DNA from: Chryseosolibacter sp964532595
GTDB lineage: Bacteria > Bacteroidota > Bacteroidia > Cytophagales > Cyclobacteriaceae
Direction of reading: 5' to 3'
DNA length: 64,000 nucleotides
NCBI GenBank assembly: GCA_964532595.1
Contig: CAZHIQ010000010.1
Coordinates: 27,414 to 91,413 of the forward strand
In this document: piece by piece, positions 1 to 7,890 of the stretch
How positions within the stretch are numbered: the stretch's first letter is position 1
Layout of the letters: the number at the start of each line of letters is the position of its first letter
The notes under the pieces: model-generated
Told to the model about the DNA's origin: nothing
Database searches by the model: none
The model's input: only the letters and a program-made list of their open reading frames with translations
Program-made: the position numbers and the translations under genes

Positions 1-472
1 AGTCAAAGCGAGCCAGGGCCTCATCCAAAATCTCCTCATCGTAAATGATTTCGTAGGGAATCTCTGCATAGTCCAGCACAAGCATCACTGCGTCGGTCTC
101 ATCGAGAATAAATTCATTACGCGGCGAGTATACCGCAATACGCGGCGCTTTTTCCATACGAACTGCGTTCATGTTGACCGCGGGACTGGAAATCTCCTCA
201 AGCAACTTTCCCACTCGTGCATCGGGAAGAACCTCAAACGTGATTCCACGCACCATGCACTCCTGGCGAACTTCAGGGTCGTCTTCAATCAGAAAACTCC
301 CCCCGCGATAATTCAGCAGCCAATCGATGGGAACACGCCGTTCAAGGGCAAAGAAAGCAACGCCATAGGCTTTCAGGTGATTGCGCTGATCCTGGTCCAT
401 AGGTATGAGTATGGAGTTACCAAGGCAAACATAGGGGCCGAATACCAGCAGCAGAAAAGTCAAACGCCTCAT
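1..472 (-). CDS. Secreted protein of the Bacteroidota 'asparagine synthetase B' group (partial)
   Basis: About 157 N-terminal residues are visible; the rest lies beyond the left edge. The start ATG is followed by a hydrophobic signal-like stretch (LTFLLLVFGPYVCLG). The mature part begins with ILIPMDQDQRNHLKAYGVAF and continues with WLLNYRGGSFLIEDD. This segment is typical of a Bacteroidota family that databases usually name asparagine synthetase B. I see neither an N-terminal nucleophile Cys nor an ATP-pyrophosphatase loop here, so the enzymatic name should not be trusted. The gene has a long, hairpin-rich upstream region, which suggests regulation at the RNA level (inference). Family recognition is from memory of sequence style. 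Confidence 0.75.
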   Translation of the reverse strand, partial: MRRLTFLLLVFGPYVCLGNSILIPMDQDQRNHLKAYGVAFFALERRVPIDWLLNYRGGSFLIEDDPEVRQECMVRGITFEVLPDARVGKLLEEISSPAVNMNAVRMEKAPRIAVYSPRNEFILDETDAVMLVLDYAEIPYEIIYDEEILDEALARFD

Positions 473-558
473 CTCAAGCCCTTTTTTGAAGTGTTATGAA
501 CTGTCGAACGACGGTTCGTGGAAGGCATGAAAAAACACATGCCAGAACGACAGGCAAG

Positions 559-585
559 AAAAAGCCCCGTCCGGGCAGACGAGGC
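559..585 (-). terminator. Rho-independent-type terminator or attenuator upstream of the asnB-like gene
   Basis: Read on the minus strand, an eight-base-pair stem (GCCTCGTC with GACGGGGC, one G-U pair) closes a six-base loop and is followed directly by TTTTTC. It lies about 87 bases before the start codon of the downstream minus-strand gene, so it could end a short RNA made from about 700 downwards, or act as an attenuator. It cannot serve the plus-strand kinase gene. Confidence 0.5.
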
Positions 586-690
586 GCTTTAGCTATCCGG
601 GTCCGGAACCCAACTCCCGAACCCTGTACTCCTGATCAATATACGCATTTGATGCTACGGGTTCATAACGGGAGTGTTAACGAGACGGGA
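586..690 (-). ncRNA. Candidate structured leader or small RNA
   Basis: Three nested complementary segments form one long imperfect hairpin: AACTCCCG with CGGGAGT, GAACCC(T)GTA with TAC-GGGTTC, and ATCAA with TTGAT around the loop. A second short stem, GGGT/ACCC, lies next to it, and the terminator-like stem follows on the minus strand. The strand is chosen from the U-run at 559-563. I recognise no known riboswitch or small RNA family. Expression is an inference. Confidence 0.35.
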
Positions 691-699
691 ACTCATTTG

Positions 700-728
700 T
701 TTGAATATTAACGCAAGTTCATATTTTG
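700..728 (+). promoter_or_regulatory. Candidate promoter for the hybrid kinase operon
   Basis: TTTG at 700-703 is followed after 18 bases by TATTTTG at 722-728. This is close to the Bacteroidota consensus TTTG-N19/21-TAnnTTTG, one base short in the -7 box. It would give a leader of about 120 bases before the kinase start codon. Confidence 0.35.
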
Positions 729-857
729 TAAATATGCCCTCCAATACCATTTTCTACCGGCGAAAACGATCGTGCCAGACAATTTTAAGGACGGACAAAG
801 TCGAGAGAATCAATGGTGCAAAGCTTTTTTTCCGCATTTTGCACTATTGCACACATT

Positions 858-3800
858 ATGAACCTACTACGGAACCTATCTATCAGGACCAAGCTTTTTC
901 TTATATCCCTTCTTCCAACACTGGGATTGATCTTTCTTCTCGCCAACTCCATCAACGAATCCCTTGCGGAGAAGGAGGATGCCCTCGACATCGACGCGGC
1001 TACTGAACGCGTCGAACACTTGTCGTCGGTTATTCATGCCCTTCAGACAGAACGAGCCTACTACCTCAGCTACCTGGCAAGTCGAAGTGAGCGCGACTTG
1101 CAGCGTATCAACGACCAGTTGCCAGAGACCGATGCTGCGGTTTCGGGGCTTGCGGCCACCTATCGTCGCCATGGCGTCGAATCGCCCTTGTTTGAATACC
1201 TCGACAGCTTGTCGGTCTGGCGGCAGGACTTTAATGACTTCCCCAACAAGGCCAACGAGGCAAAGTCGGCCGTGCTGATGGAAGTGTACGACATCAGCCG
1301 GTTGTCAGCGCATCCCGAGATCAAGAATCACCTGGAAGCCCATCGCCACCTGCTGTATACGAAGGAATATTTCAGCCGGACGCGAAACCTATTGTTCCCC
1401 TTCTTTATCGAAAAGAGTTTCAGTGACTCGCTTCACAATGCCTTCGTTAATCGGGTAGGCCAGTTTGCGCTGAGTGAGGAAAAATTTCTCTTAACGGCAG
1501 ACGAGGAGTTGGTGGATCGTTATCGGAGGGGTCAGGCCGAATCTGCCTACCTCCGGGCGCAGACAATCATACAAATGGCGATTGACGGAGGAAGTGGCCT
1601 TACTGATCTGACCGATCAGGATTGGTGGAATCTCAGCACGCCGGTGACCAATCTTCATGTGGAAATGGAGAAGCTGTCGCTGAATCTCATCCGTACCACA
1701 GCAGGTGAGCTCGTCAACTCCATCAATCAGAAACTGACCGCTAACATTGCAACCGGCCTCATTGCGTTAACACTGATAGTTTCCCTGCTCGCTTATACCA
1801 TCCGGCAGATCATTATCGGTATTGCAGGAATCAAAGAGGCCGCTCAAAAGCTTGCGCAGGGGGAGGTTGAGTTCTCTATCGATATACATACGAAAGATGA
1901 GCTGGGAGACCTTGCGGAGGCTTTCAACCAGATGATCGCCGTTCAAAAGAGCTACGCCCACGCGGCTGAACGAATCGGCATGGGGGAGTATGACACCCCG
2001 GTTGTCGTCCGATCCGAGTCCGACACCCTTGGGCATGCCTTGAACAGGATGAAGACGAACCTAAGCGATCTGTCGCGCGAAAACGAACGCCGAACCTGGC
2101 TATTGACCGGAACAAATCTGCTCAATGACAAAATGCGGGGCGAGAAAGACGTCCCCGTCCTCGCCAGCGATGTAATTACCCAAGTTGCGGAACTTCTGGA
2201 GGCGCAGGTCGGTACATTATACGTCCGTGAGAGCGGGCACATGCGGCGTGTTGGCGGTTATGCCCACACTGACGCTTCGGGCAAGGACCGGTTCGCGCCG
2301 GGTGAGGGGCTTGTGGGGCAGGTGGCCGTGTCGCGCAAACATATCCTGCTCCCGGATGTACCGGATGATTATCTAACGATTACTTCCGGATTAGGTCAAA
2401 CCCGCCCGAGAAACATCATTGTATACCCGCTGACCTACGAGAACGAAGTCAAAGGGGTACTTGAACTCGCCTCTGCCCGAACGTTTTCGCCCAGAGACCT
2501 CGAGCTTCTCTCACTGGTGGAAAGCCATATTGGCATCGCTATTCACGCTTCTCAGTCGCGTCAGACACTCAAGGAACTCCTGGAGGAGACGCAGCGCCAG
2601 TCTGAAGAGTTGGAAGCTCAACAGGAAGAACTCAGGCAATTCAACGAGGAACTGCTTGTAAAAACCAATCTCCTTGAAAAGTCCGAGGAAGAGCTCAAAG
2701 CACAGCAGGAAGAACTCCAGATGTCTAATGAAGAGCTTGTCGAGAAGGCAGCCCTGCTGGAGGAGCAGAAACAGAACCTGGAATTCACCAAGCTTCAACT
2801 TGAAGCAAAGGCTCAGGAACTTGAACTGGCAAGTCAGTACAAGAGTGAATTCCTGTCGAACATGTCGCACGAGCTCCGCACGCCCCTTAACAGTATCCTG
2901 ATTCTGGCCCAGGTGCTGATGGAGAATCGGAACAAGTCGCTAACCAGCAAAGAGATAAAGTTTGCGAGCACAATCTACAATTCGGGTAACGATCTGCTGA
3001 ATCTGATTAATGAGATCCTTGATCTTTCGCGCATTGAGGCAGGGAAGATGGACCTGGACATCCAGTCGTTTGCGCTTGACAGCATGGTTCAAAACTTATC
3101 AAACGCTTTCGACGAGCTGGCGCGAAGTAAGAAGCTCAAGTTTGATATCGTAGTGCCCGCGGCCATGAAGCAAAAAGTACTGATTTCGGACGGGCGACGT
3201 ATTGAGCAGGTGCTGAAGAATTTCCTCTCCAACTCATTCAAGTTTACCCCGGCCGGAGGTCAGATCTCGTTGATTATTGATCGGCCGGCTGAGAATTCCG
3301 GGCTGAAGCGGAAGTCGCTTATTTCCCACCCGGATGTTATCGCTTTTACGGTAAAGGACACCGGCATCGGTATTCCCAGCGATAAGTTGTCGTCCATCTT
3401 TGAAGCGTTTCAGCAGGTTGACGGTTCTACCAAGCGAAAGTATGGGGGAACCGGTCTTGGGCTGTCAATAAGCCGTGAGCTTGCCAACCTACTGGGCGGC
3501 GAGATTCACGCGAGCAGTCGGTTGGGCGAGGGGAGTTCCTTCACGTTGTTTATTCCTGCGGAGCTTCACGAAGAACCGCAGTCCGACGAGAGTGACGAAC
3601 GCACGCTGGCGCCGGAATATGATGTGATTCGCGCGGCCCAAAGTGCGGACCCCGTAATTGATGATGCTTCTCATTACGACGATCAGCACCTTATTACAGA
3701 GGGCGATCGGAAGATACTTATCATGGAAGATGATGTGGCCTTTGCCCGTCTGCTACTCGATTTTGTCCATGAGAGAAATTACAAAGGAATTATCGCCCAT

Positions 3801-4877
3801 CAGGGTAACGTGGGATTAAGCTACGCCCGTCATTACAAACCTGATGCGATCATTCTCGATATGAAACTTCCCGTGATCGATGGGGAAGAAGTCCTTCGTA
3901 AACTCAAGGCTGACCCTGAACTGCGGCACATCCCTGTTCAAATTATTTCGGGATACGACTATCGACGCACGGGCCTGGAACTCGGTGCCATTGACTACAT
4001 AAAGAAGCCTGTATCGCGCGAGGGTTTTTGGAAAGCCCTCGATAAAGTGGAGCGCTTTGTTTCGCGCAAGCCCAAGAAACTCCTTATCATTGAAGATGAC
4101 CAGCAACACAATGAAGCGGTCAAAGAGTTGATTGGAAACGGTGATGTGAAGTGCTACTCGGCCTACTCAGGTACGGAGGGATTCGACATGCTTCGCACAA
4201 CCTCTTTTGATTGTATCATTGTTGATCTGGGACTTCCAGACATGCCCGGGCTTGAATTTCTGGAGAAACTCCGCGAACTTAATGAGTTGAATCGAATTCC
4301 TGTGATCGTTTACACGGGGAAAGATCTTTCGCGCGAGGAGAACAAACAACTGGAGAAACTGGCAAACACGGTGGTCCTAAAGACAGCATTCTCTAACGAA
4401 CGTCTGCTGGATGAGACGACGCTGTTTCTCCATCGCGTTGAGTCGAAACTACCAAAAGAAAAGCAACAGATTATCCGGAAGTTGCACAAGTCGGATGAAG
4501 TATTGCGCGGTAAACGCGTGCTGATAGTCGACGATGATGACCGGAACGTGTACTCTTTGCAAAGTGCACTGGAACCGGAAGGGGCGGTCTGTACGAAGGC
4601 TTTGAATGGGAGGGAGGCCGTAAACCTGGTCCAGGAACAGGAGCGGTTCGACATTATTCTGATGGACGTCATGATGCCGGAAATGGACGGGTTTGAAGCC
4701 ACGAGGGCGATCCGTAAAATTGCCGATTATCAGAAGGTCCCGATCATCGCGCTTACTGCCAAAGCGATGAAAGACGATCGTCAGAAATGCCTCACCGCGG
4801 GAATGTCGGATTATATCTCCAAGCCGCTGAACGTACAACAGTTGCTGTCGTTGATGCGCGTGTGGTTATACACATAA
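858..4877 (+). CDS. Hybrid sensor histidine kinase with NIT-like, HAMP, GAF, kinase and three receiver domains
   Basis: A 1339-residue membrane kinase. The chosen ATG gives MNLLRNLSIRTKLFLISL; an in-frame ATG 45 bases upstream would add a poorly hydrophobic extension. Order: membrane segment at about 11-31; a periplasmic helical domain at about 45-285 that resembles the nitrate/nitrite-sensing (NIT) domain (HALQTERAYYLSYLASR); second membrane segment at about 299-317; HAMP; GAF at about 413-570; a Q/E-rich coiled coil; HisKA with phospho-acceptor H671 in SHELRTPLNS; HATPase with GTGLGLSIS. Three receiver domains follow, with acceptors D1001, D1123 and D1270. It heads an operon with a lone receiver and a CheR methyltransferase. 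The ligand is unknown; NIT similarity alone does not prove nitrate sensing. Confidence 0.93.
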   Translation: MNLLRNLSIRTKLFLISLLPTLGLIFLLANSINESLAEKEDALDIDAATERVEHLSSVIHALQTERAYYLSYLASRSERDLQRINDQLPETDAAVSGLAATYRRHGVESPLFEYLDSLSVWRQDFNDFPNKANEAKSAVLMEVYDISRLSAHPEIKNHLEAHRHLLYTKEYFSRTRNLLFPFFIEKSFSDSLHNAFVNRVGQFALSEEKFLLTADEELVDRYRRGQAESAYLRAQTIIQMAIDGGSGLTDLTDQDWWNLSTPVTNLHVEMEKLSLNLIRTTAGELVNSINQKLTANIATGLIALTLIVSLLAYTIRQIIIGIAGIKEAAQKLAQGEVEFSIDIHTKDELGDLAEAFNQMIAVQKSYAHAAERIGMGEYDTPVVVRSESDTLGHALNRMKTNLSDLSRENERRTWLLTGTNLLNDKMRGEKDVPVLASDVITQVAELLEAQVGTLYVRESGHMRRVGGYAHTDASGKDRFAPGEGLVGQVAVSRKHILLPDVPDDYLTITSGLGQTRPRNIIVYPLTYENEVKGVLELASARTFSPRDLELLSLVESHIGIAIHASQSRQTLKELLEETQRQSEELEAQQEELRQFNEELLVKTNLLEKSEEELKAQQEELQMSNEELVEKAALLEEQKQNLEFTKLQLEAKAQELELASQYKSEFLSNMSHELRTPLNSILILAQVLMENRNKSLTSKEIKFASTIYNSGNDLLNLINEILDLSRIEAGKMDLDIQSFALDSMVQNLSNAFDELARSKKLKFDIVVPAAMKQKVLISDGRRIEQVLKNFLSNSFKFTPAGGQISLIIDRPAENSGLKRKSLISHPDVIAFTVKDTGIGIPSDKLSSIFEAFQQVDGSTKRKYGGTGLGLSISRELANLLGGEIHASSRLGEGSSFTLFIPAELHEEPQSDESDERTLAPEYDVIRAAQSADPVIDDASHYDDQHLITEGDRKILIMEDDVAFARLLLDFVHERNYKGIIAHQGNVGLSYARHYKPDAIILDMKLPVIDGEEVLRKLKADPELRHIPVQIISGYDYRRTGLELGAIDYIKKPVSREGFWKALDKVERFVSRKPKKLLIIEDDQQHNEAVKELIGNGDVKCYSAYSGTEGFDMLRTTSFDCIIVDLGLPDMPGLEFLEKLRELNELNRIPVIVYTGKDLSREENKQLEKLANTVVLKTAFSNERLLDETTLFLHRVESKLPKEKQQIIRKLHKSDEVLRGKRVLIVDDDDRNVYSLQSALEPEGAVCTKALNGREAVNLVQEQERFDIILMDVMMPEMDGFEATRAIRKIADYQKVPIIALTAKAMKDDRQKCLTAGMSDYISKPLNVQQLLSLMRVWLYT

Positions 4878-4882
4878 AAAGT

Positions 4883-5263
4883 ATGGAGGCAAAACTCAGA
4901 AACCGCACTGTGCTGATTGTCGACGATGACGAACGCAACCGATTTGCCCTGTCGAGCTACCTCGAACTGCTCGAGATGCGGGTGGTAACAGCAGACAACG
5001 GACAGACAGCCCTCGACCTTCTGAAGGGTGGGGAGGTTGTGGACATCATTTTACTGGACATCATGATGCCCGTCATGGATGGGTACGAGGTACTGAACCA
5101 TCTTCGAAAAGACGAAGCGTTTAGTCAGATTCCGGTCATTGCTGTCACTGCGCAAGCCATGAAGGGAGACGATCGGCGATGCCTTGAGGCGGGAGCGTCC
5201 GATTATGTGGCTAAACCCGTTGAGCTTAACAACTTTGTATCCAAGATTGCGCAATGGTTGTAA
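4883..5263 (+). CDS. Single-domain response regulator
   Basis: A 126-residue stand-alone receiver. The ATG giving MEAKLRNRTVLIVDDDERN is six bases after the kinase stop; a longer frame starting inside the kinase gene has no family resemblance. The acidic cluster DDDE is near residue 14, the phospho-acceptor is D59 (IILLDIMMP), T/S and K positions follow (AVTAQAMKG, YVAKPVE). There is no output domain. It is probably a phosphotransfer partner of the upstream kinase, whose third receiver is closely similar in sequence. It overlaps the next gene by ten bases, which argues for co-expression. Confidence 0.93.
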   Translation: MEAKLRNRTVLIVDDDERNRFALSSYLELLEMRVVTADNGQTALDLLKGGEVVDIILLDIMMPVMDGYEVLNHLRKDEAFSQIPVIAVTAQAMKGDDRRCLEAGASDYVAKPVELNNFVSKIAQWL

Positions 5264-6087
5264 GAAACGTAGAATCCATTGATTCGGCCGAGCTGCAAGA
5301 GTTTCTGACGACTATCAGAACAGTTTACGGTTACGATTTCACCGAATATGCGGAAGCGTCAATCAAGCGTCGGAGTCTCTATTTCATGAACGCCCGGGGT
5401 ATTGGCACCGTCCGCGAACTTACCACGCGGTTGTTGGCCGACGAACACCTCTTTGGAGAATTTCTGGAAAACTTGTCTGTCACGGTGACGGAGATGTTTC
5501 GAGACCCAGCATTCTACCGTTGCCTGCGGGAGAAAGTAGTGAAGCGGCTGGCAACCTACCCTTTTATCAAGATTTGGGTAGCCGGTTGCGCCACCGGCGA
5601 GGAAGTGTATTCGGTAGCTATCCTGTTGAAGGAAGAGGGCTTGCTGAATCGGTCCCTCATATACGCCACTGACATAAACCAGCAGTCGCTCATTCATGCG
5701 CGTGAAGGGATCTTTCCACTCGAACTGATGAAGATTTATACGTTAAATTATCAGAAAGCTGGAGGGAAGGAAGACTTTTCATCCTACTATGTGGCTCAGT
5801 ATAATGCTGCACTCATGGACCGAAGTCTGCGTAACAATGTTGTCTTTGCTCCTCATAACCTGGCCATCGATCAGTCGTTCAATGAGTTTCATCTGATTTT
5901 GTGCCGGAATGTCCTGATATATTTCAATCAGAAGCTTCAGAATCAGGTAATCAACCTCTTTTACGACAGCCTTTGCATGTTTGGTACGCTGGCACTCGGA
6001 ACCCGGGAATCGCTGTTATTTACCGACAGGCACGGCTGCTTCGATCCCGTTGACAGCAAGCAGAAGGTATTTATGAAGATGCGCTAA
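5254..6087 (+). CDS. CheR-family protein-glutamate O-methyltransferase
   Basis: A 277-residue SAM-dependent methyltransferase. The N-terminal helical CheR domain (TVYGYDFTEYAEASIKRR) precedes a catalytic domain with SAM-binding VAGCATGEEVYS at about 109-120 and CRNVLIYF near 218-225. Classical CheR methylates glutamates on chemoreceptors, but no receptor, CheA, CheW or CheB gene lies in this window. In many Cytophagales such genes sit beside hybrid kinases with GAF or NIT sensors, so the substrate may be a helical part of the upstream kinase (inference). The start codon lies inside the end of the receiver gene, consistent with translational coupling. Confidence 0.9.
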   Translation: MVVRNVESIDSAELQEFLTTIRTVYGYDFTEYAEASIKRRSLYFMNARGIGTVRELTTRLLADEHLFGEFLENLSVTVTEMFRDPAFYRCLREKVVKRLATYPFIKIWVAGCATGEEVYSVAILLKEEGLLNRSLIYATDINQQSLIHAREGIFPLELMKIYTLNYQKAGGKEDFSSYYVAQYNAALMDRSLRNNVVFAPHNLAIDQSFNEFHLILCRNVLIYFNQKLQNQVINLFYDSLCMFGTLALGTRESLLFTDRHGCFDPVDSKQKVFMKMR

Positions 6088-6101
6088 CCTTCGCCGAATT
6101 C

Positions 6102-6133
6102 TCTGGGAAATTTCCGGAAACGTCTTATCTTTG
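6102..6133 (+). promoter_or_regulatory. Promoter of the cold-shock gene
   Basis: TATCTTTG at 6126-6133 matches the Bacteroidota -7 consensus TAnnTTTG exactly. A weak -33 box (TCTG) lies 20 bases upstream. Transcription from about 6140 would leave an 80-base leader before the start codon, long for this compact genome and typical of cold-shock mRNAs. Confidence 0.55.
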
Positions 6134-6220
6134 AAACAAGCGACCCAGTTGTTGCCAAAACCCCACGCCTTCGACGCCTTCCGCGTCGATCCATGAAAAC
6201 CAATTAAATTTCCAATAATC

Positions 6221-6415
6221 ATGAAAGAAGGCGTAGTCAAATTCTTTAACACCTCCAAAGGTTTCGGTTTTATCAAGCCCAGCGATGCCAGCAATGACAT
6301 CTTTGTTCACCAGAGCGGTCTGATCGATTCGATCCACGAGAATGACCGTGTCCAATTCGAAGTACAGCAAGGAAAGAAAGGACTCAACGCGGTAAATGTG
6401 AAGGTCATGCAATAA
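6221..6415 (+). CDS. CspA-family cold-shock protein
   Basis: A 64-residue single cold-shock domain, the full family length. RNP1 is KGFGFI at 13-18 and RNP2 is DIFVH at 26-30, the nucleic-acid-binding surface. It is predicted to bind single-stranded RNA or DNA and melt mRNA structure in the cytoplasm. It has its own promoter, a long leader and a strong terminator, so it is monocistronic. The next gene carries the same domain behind a basic extension. Confidence 0.97.
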   Translation: MKEGVVKFFNTSKGFGFIKPSDASNDIFVHQSGLIDSIHENDRVQFEVQQGKKGLNAVNVKVMQ

Positions 6416-6428
6416 AGCTTTGCCCGGG

Positions 6429-6457
6429 AAAGCCGTCGCCGCGACGGCTTTCTTCTT
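6429..6457 (+). terminator. Terminator of the cold-shock gene
   Basis: A perfect ten-base-pair stem, AAAGCCGTCG with CGACGGCTTT, closes a three-base loop and is followed by CTTCTTT. It starts 13 bases after the cold-shock stop codon. Confidence 0.85.
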
Positions 6458-6593
6458 TCCACTTATCCGCGAAGCAAATCTGATCCTTCCCGCTACGCCA
6501 TTTCAGAAAGATGGAGAAACAGCCGCCAACCATCCCGTTGACGCGTATTGGCAATTAATTCCTGTGTTCCGAGGGTTAACCGAATAAATGTGG

Positions 6594-6601
6594 TAGCTTT
6601 G
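6594..6601 (+). promoter_or_regulatory. -7 box of the second cold-shock-domain gene
   Basis: TAGCTTTG fits TAnnTTTG exactly and lies 33 bases before the start codon. No clear -33 TTTG is visible at the expected distance; the palindrome GGTTAACC lies in that area instead. Confidence 0.45.
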
Positions 6602-6634
6602 GAAGTAAGATTATTATTCACCTAAAAGTACAGT

Positions 6635-7075
6635 ATGGGACGATCACAAGAAACCTGGAACAAACGCGAACATGAAAAGCGCAAGCGGCAGAAGAAGCAA
6701 GAGAAGGAGGCACGCAAAGAAGAGCGCAAAGCTCGCGGAGGTAACAGTTTCGAGATCGCCTATGTTGACGAATTTGGAAATATCACCTCCGAGCCTCCGG
6801 ATCCGGCACAGCGGACGGAAGTCGATCCCGAGGAGATTTCTATCAACGTTCCCCGTGACACTGCTCCCGAAGAACCTGCTTTGCGCACCGGCGTCGTTAC
6901 GTTCTACAATGACAGCAAGGGCTACGGCTTTATCCGCGATGGTATGACGAAAGAAAGTATCTTCGTTCATGCTCGAAACGTCGCTGAACCTTTGCATGAA
7001 AACCTCCGCGTATCCTACGAAGTAGAAAAAGGACCTCGTGGCCTCAGCGCCATCAACGTGAAAGTCGCTCGTTAA
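6635..7075 (+). CDS. Cold-shock-domain protein with a basic N-terminal extension
   Basis: A 146-residue protein. Residues 1-35 are almost all K, R, E and Q (REHEKRKRQKKQEKEARKEE), probably a charged helix that adds RNA or ribosome affinity. An acidic, proline-rich linker follows. The C-terminal cold-shock domain at about 83-146 has RNP1 KGYGFI and RNP2 SIFVH. This arrangement is widespread in Bacteroidota. It has its own -7 box. The function is likely RNA binding or chaperoning; the role of the extension is unknown. Confidence 0.92.
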   Translation: MGRSQETWNKREHEKRKRQKKQEKEARKEERKARGGNSFEIAYVDEFGNITSEPPDPAQRTEVDPEEISINVPRDTAPEEPALRTGVVTFYNDSKGYGFIRDGMTKESIFVHARNVAEPLHENLRVSYEVEKGPRGLSAINVKVAR

Positions 7076-7149
7076 GACACCGTCTGGCATACGTTTTTGA
7101 TTATCCGCCAGGAGACCCATTGGCGTGATGAATTCAAAACCGGCTACAC

Positions 7150-7890
7150 GTGTCAGATTCGAACGGCGTAAAGATAAAGAAGCTACCGGCGCTGCTGTCG
7201 GTGATATTGCTCAGCGGCCTGGTGGCGGCTTACTTTGTCTTTCCGTCCTATAGCGCGTGGGTTAACGAAGCTTTTGAGGTACTCACCAGTCAGGATGCCG
7301 CCCGTATCAGGCTATGGGTGGCCCGGTTTGGTGCGTGGGGGCCTATCGCGATCGTAGTCGTGATGGTTTTACAGATGTTTCTTCTGGTAGTCCCCAACAT
7401 CCTTCTTATTTTGATTACCGTACTGAGTTACGGTCCCCTATGGGGCTCTTTGCTAGCCTTGTTTGCCAACTTTGTGTCTTCGTCTGTTGGGTATTTCATT
7501 GGACGAAGACTCAGCCATGTCGTTGTAGATAGATTGGTTAGTTCTGCCACGCAGGAGCGCTTACGGGAATTCCTTCGCGACTACGGGATGAAGGCTGTTG
7601 TAGCCCTGCGGCTCTCCACACTGTCGAACGACGGGCTGTGCGTTGTGGCGGGATTGCTGAACATGAAATACTGGCGATTCATTACCGCTTCGATGATCGG
7701 GATCACACCGCTGATCACGGTTTTCGCAATCTTTGGACACAACGGTCGGCTTGAGCGCGGTCTGATCGTAGTGGGTGTTGCCTTGATTGTAGCCCTTATT
7801 GCCTATGTCGTTGTGGATCGCCGTCGACAAAAACGTCCATTGCCTGGGTCTACGAAAGCGCAGTCTTCAACCTCCCCATTTACAGAGTAG
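7150..7890 (+). CDS. TVP38/TMEM64 (VTT-domain) membrane protein
   Basis: A 246-residue inner-membrane protein with about five or six hydrophobic segments. The VTT/SNARE-associated core is around 60-200 (FGAWGPIAIVVVMVLQMF, GYFIGRRL, ALRLSTLSNDGLCVVAGLL). Bacterial members of this DedA-related superfamily are linked to lipid scrambling and envelope homeostasis; the substrate here cannot be told. It must start at GTG because an in-frame stop lies 21 bases upstream and no ATG intervenes. Its 3' end overlaps the convergent dehydrogenase gene by 11 bases. Confidence 0.88.
   Translation: MSDSNGVKIKKLPALLSVILLSGLVAAYFVFPSYSAWVNEAFEVLTSQDAARIRLWVARFGAWGPIAIVVVMVLQMFLLVVPNILLILITVLSYGPLWGSLLALFANFVSSSVGYFIGRRLSHVVVDRLVSSATQERLREFLRDYGMKAVVALRLSTLSNDGLCVVAGLLNMKYWRFITASMIGITPLITVFAIFGHNGRLERGLIVVGVALIVALIAYVVVDRRRQKRPLPGSTKAQSSTSPFTE

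Larger units (their letters stand above)
473..857. other. Intergenic region with tandem hairpins between divergent genes
   Basis: This 385-base gap separates the minus-strand asparagine-synthetase-like gene from the plus-strand hybrid kinase gene. It holds four inverted repeats: 505-518 (CGAAC/GTTCG), 524-543 (GGCATG/CATGCC), 564-585 (GCCCCGTC/GACGAGGC) and a composite hairpin at about 611-679. A candidate plus-strand promoter lies at 700-728. Short open frames here look unconvincing: they lack family-like sequence and overlap the hairpins. Confidence 0.6.

Noticed and set aside
813..857. Earlier ATG for the hybrid kinase
   Set aside because: It would put 15 residues in front of a normal signal-anchor start (MNLLRNLSIRTKLF).
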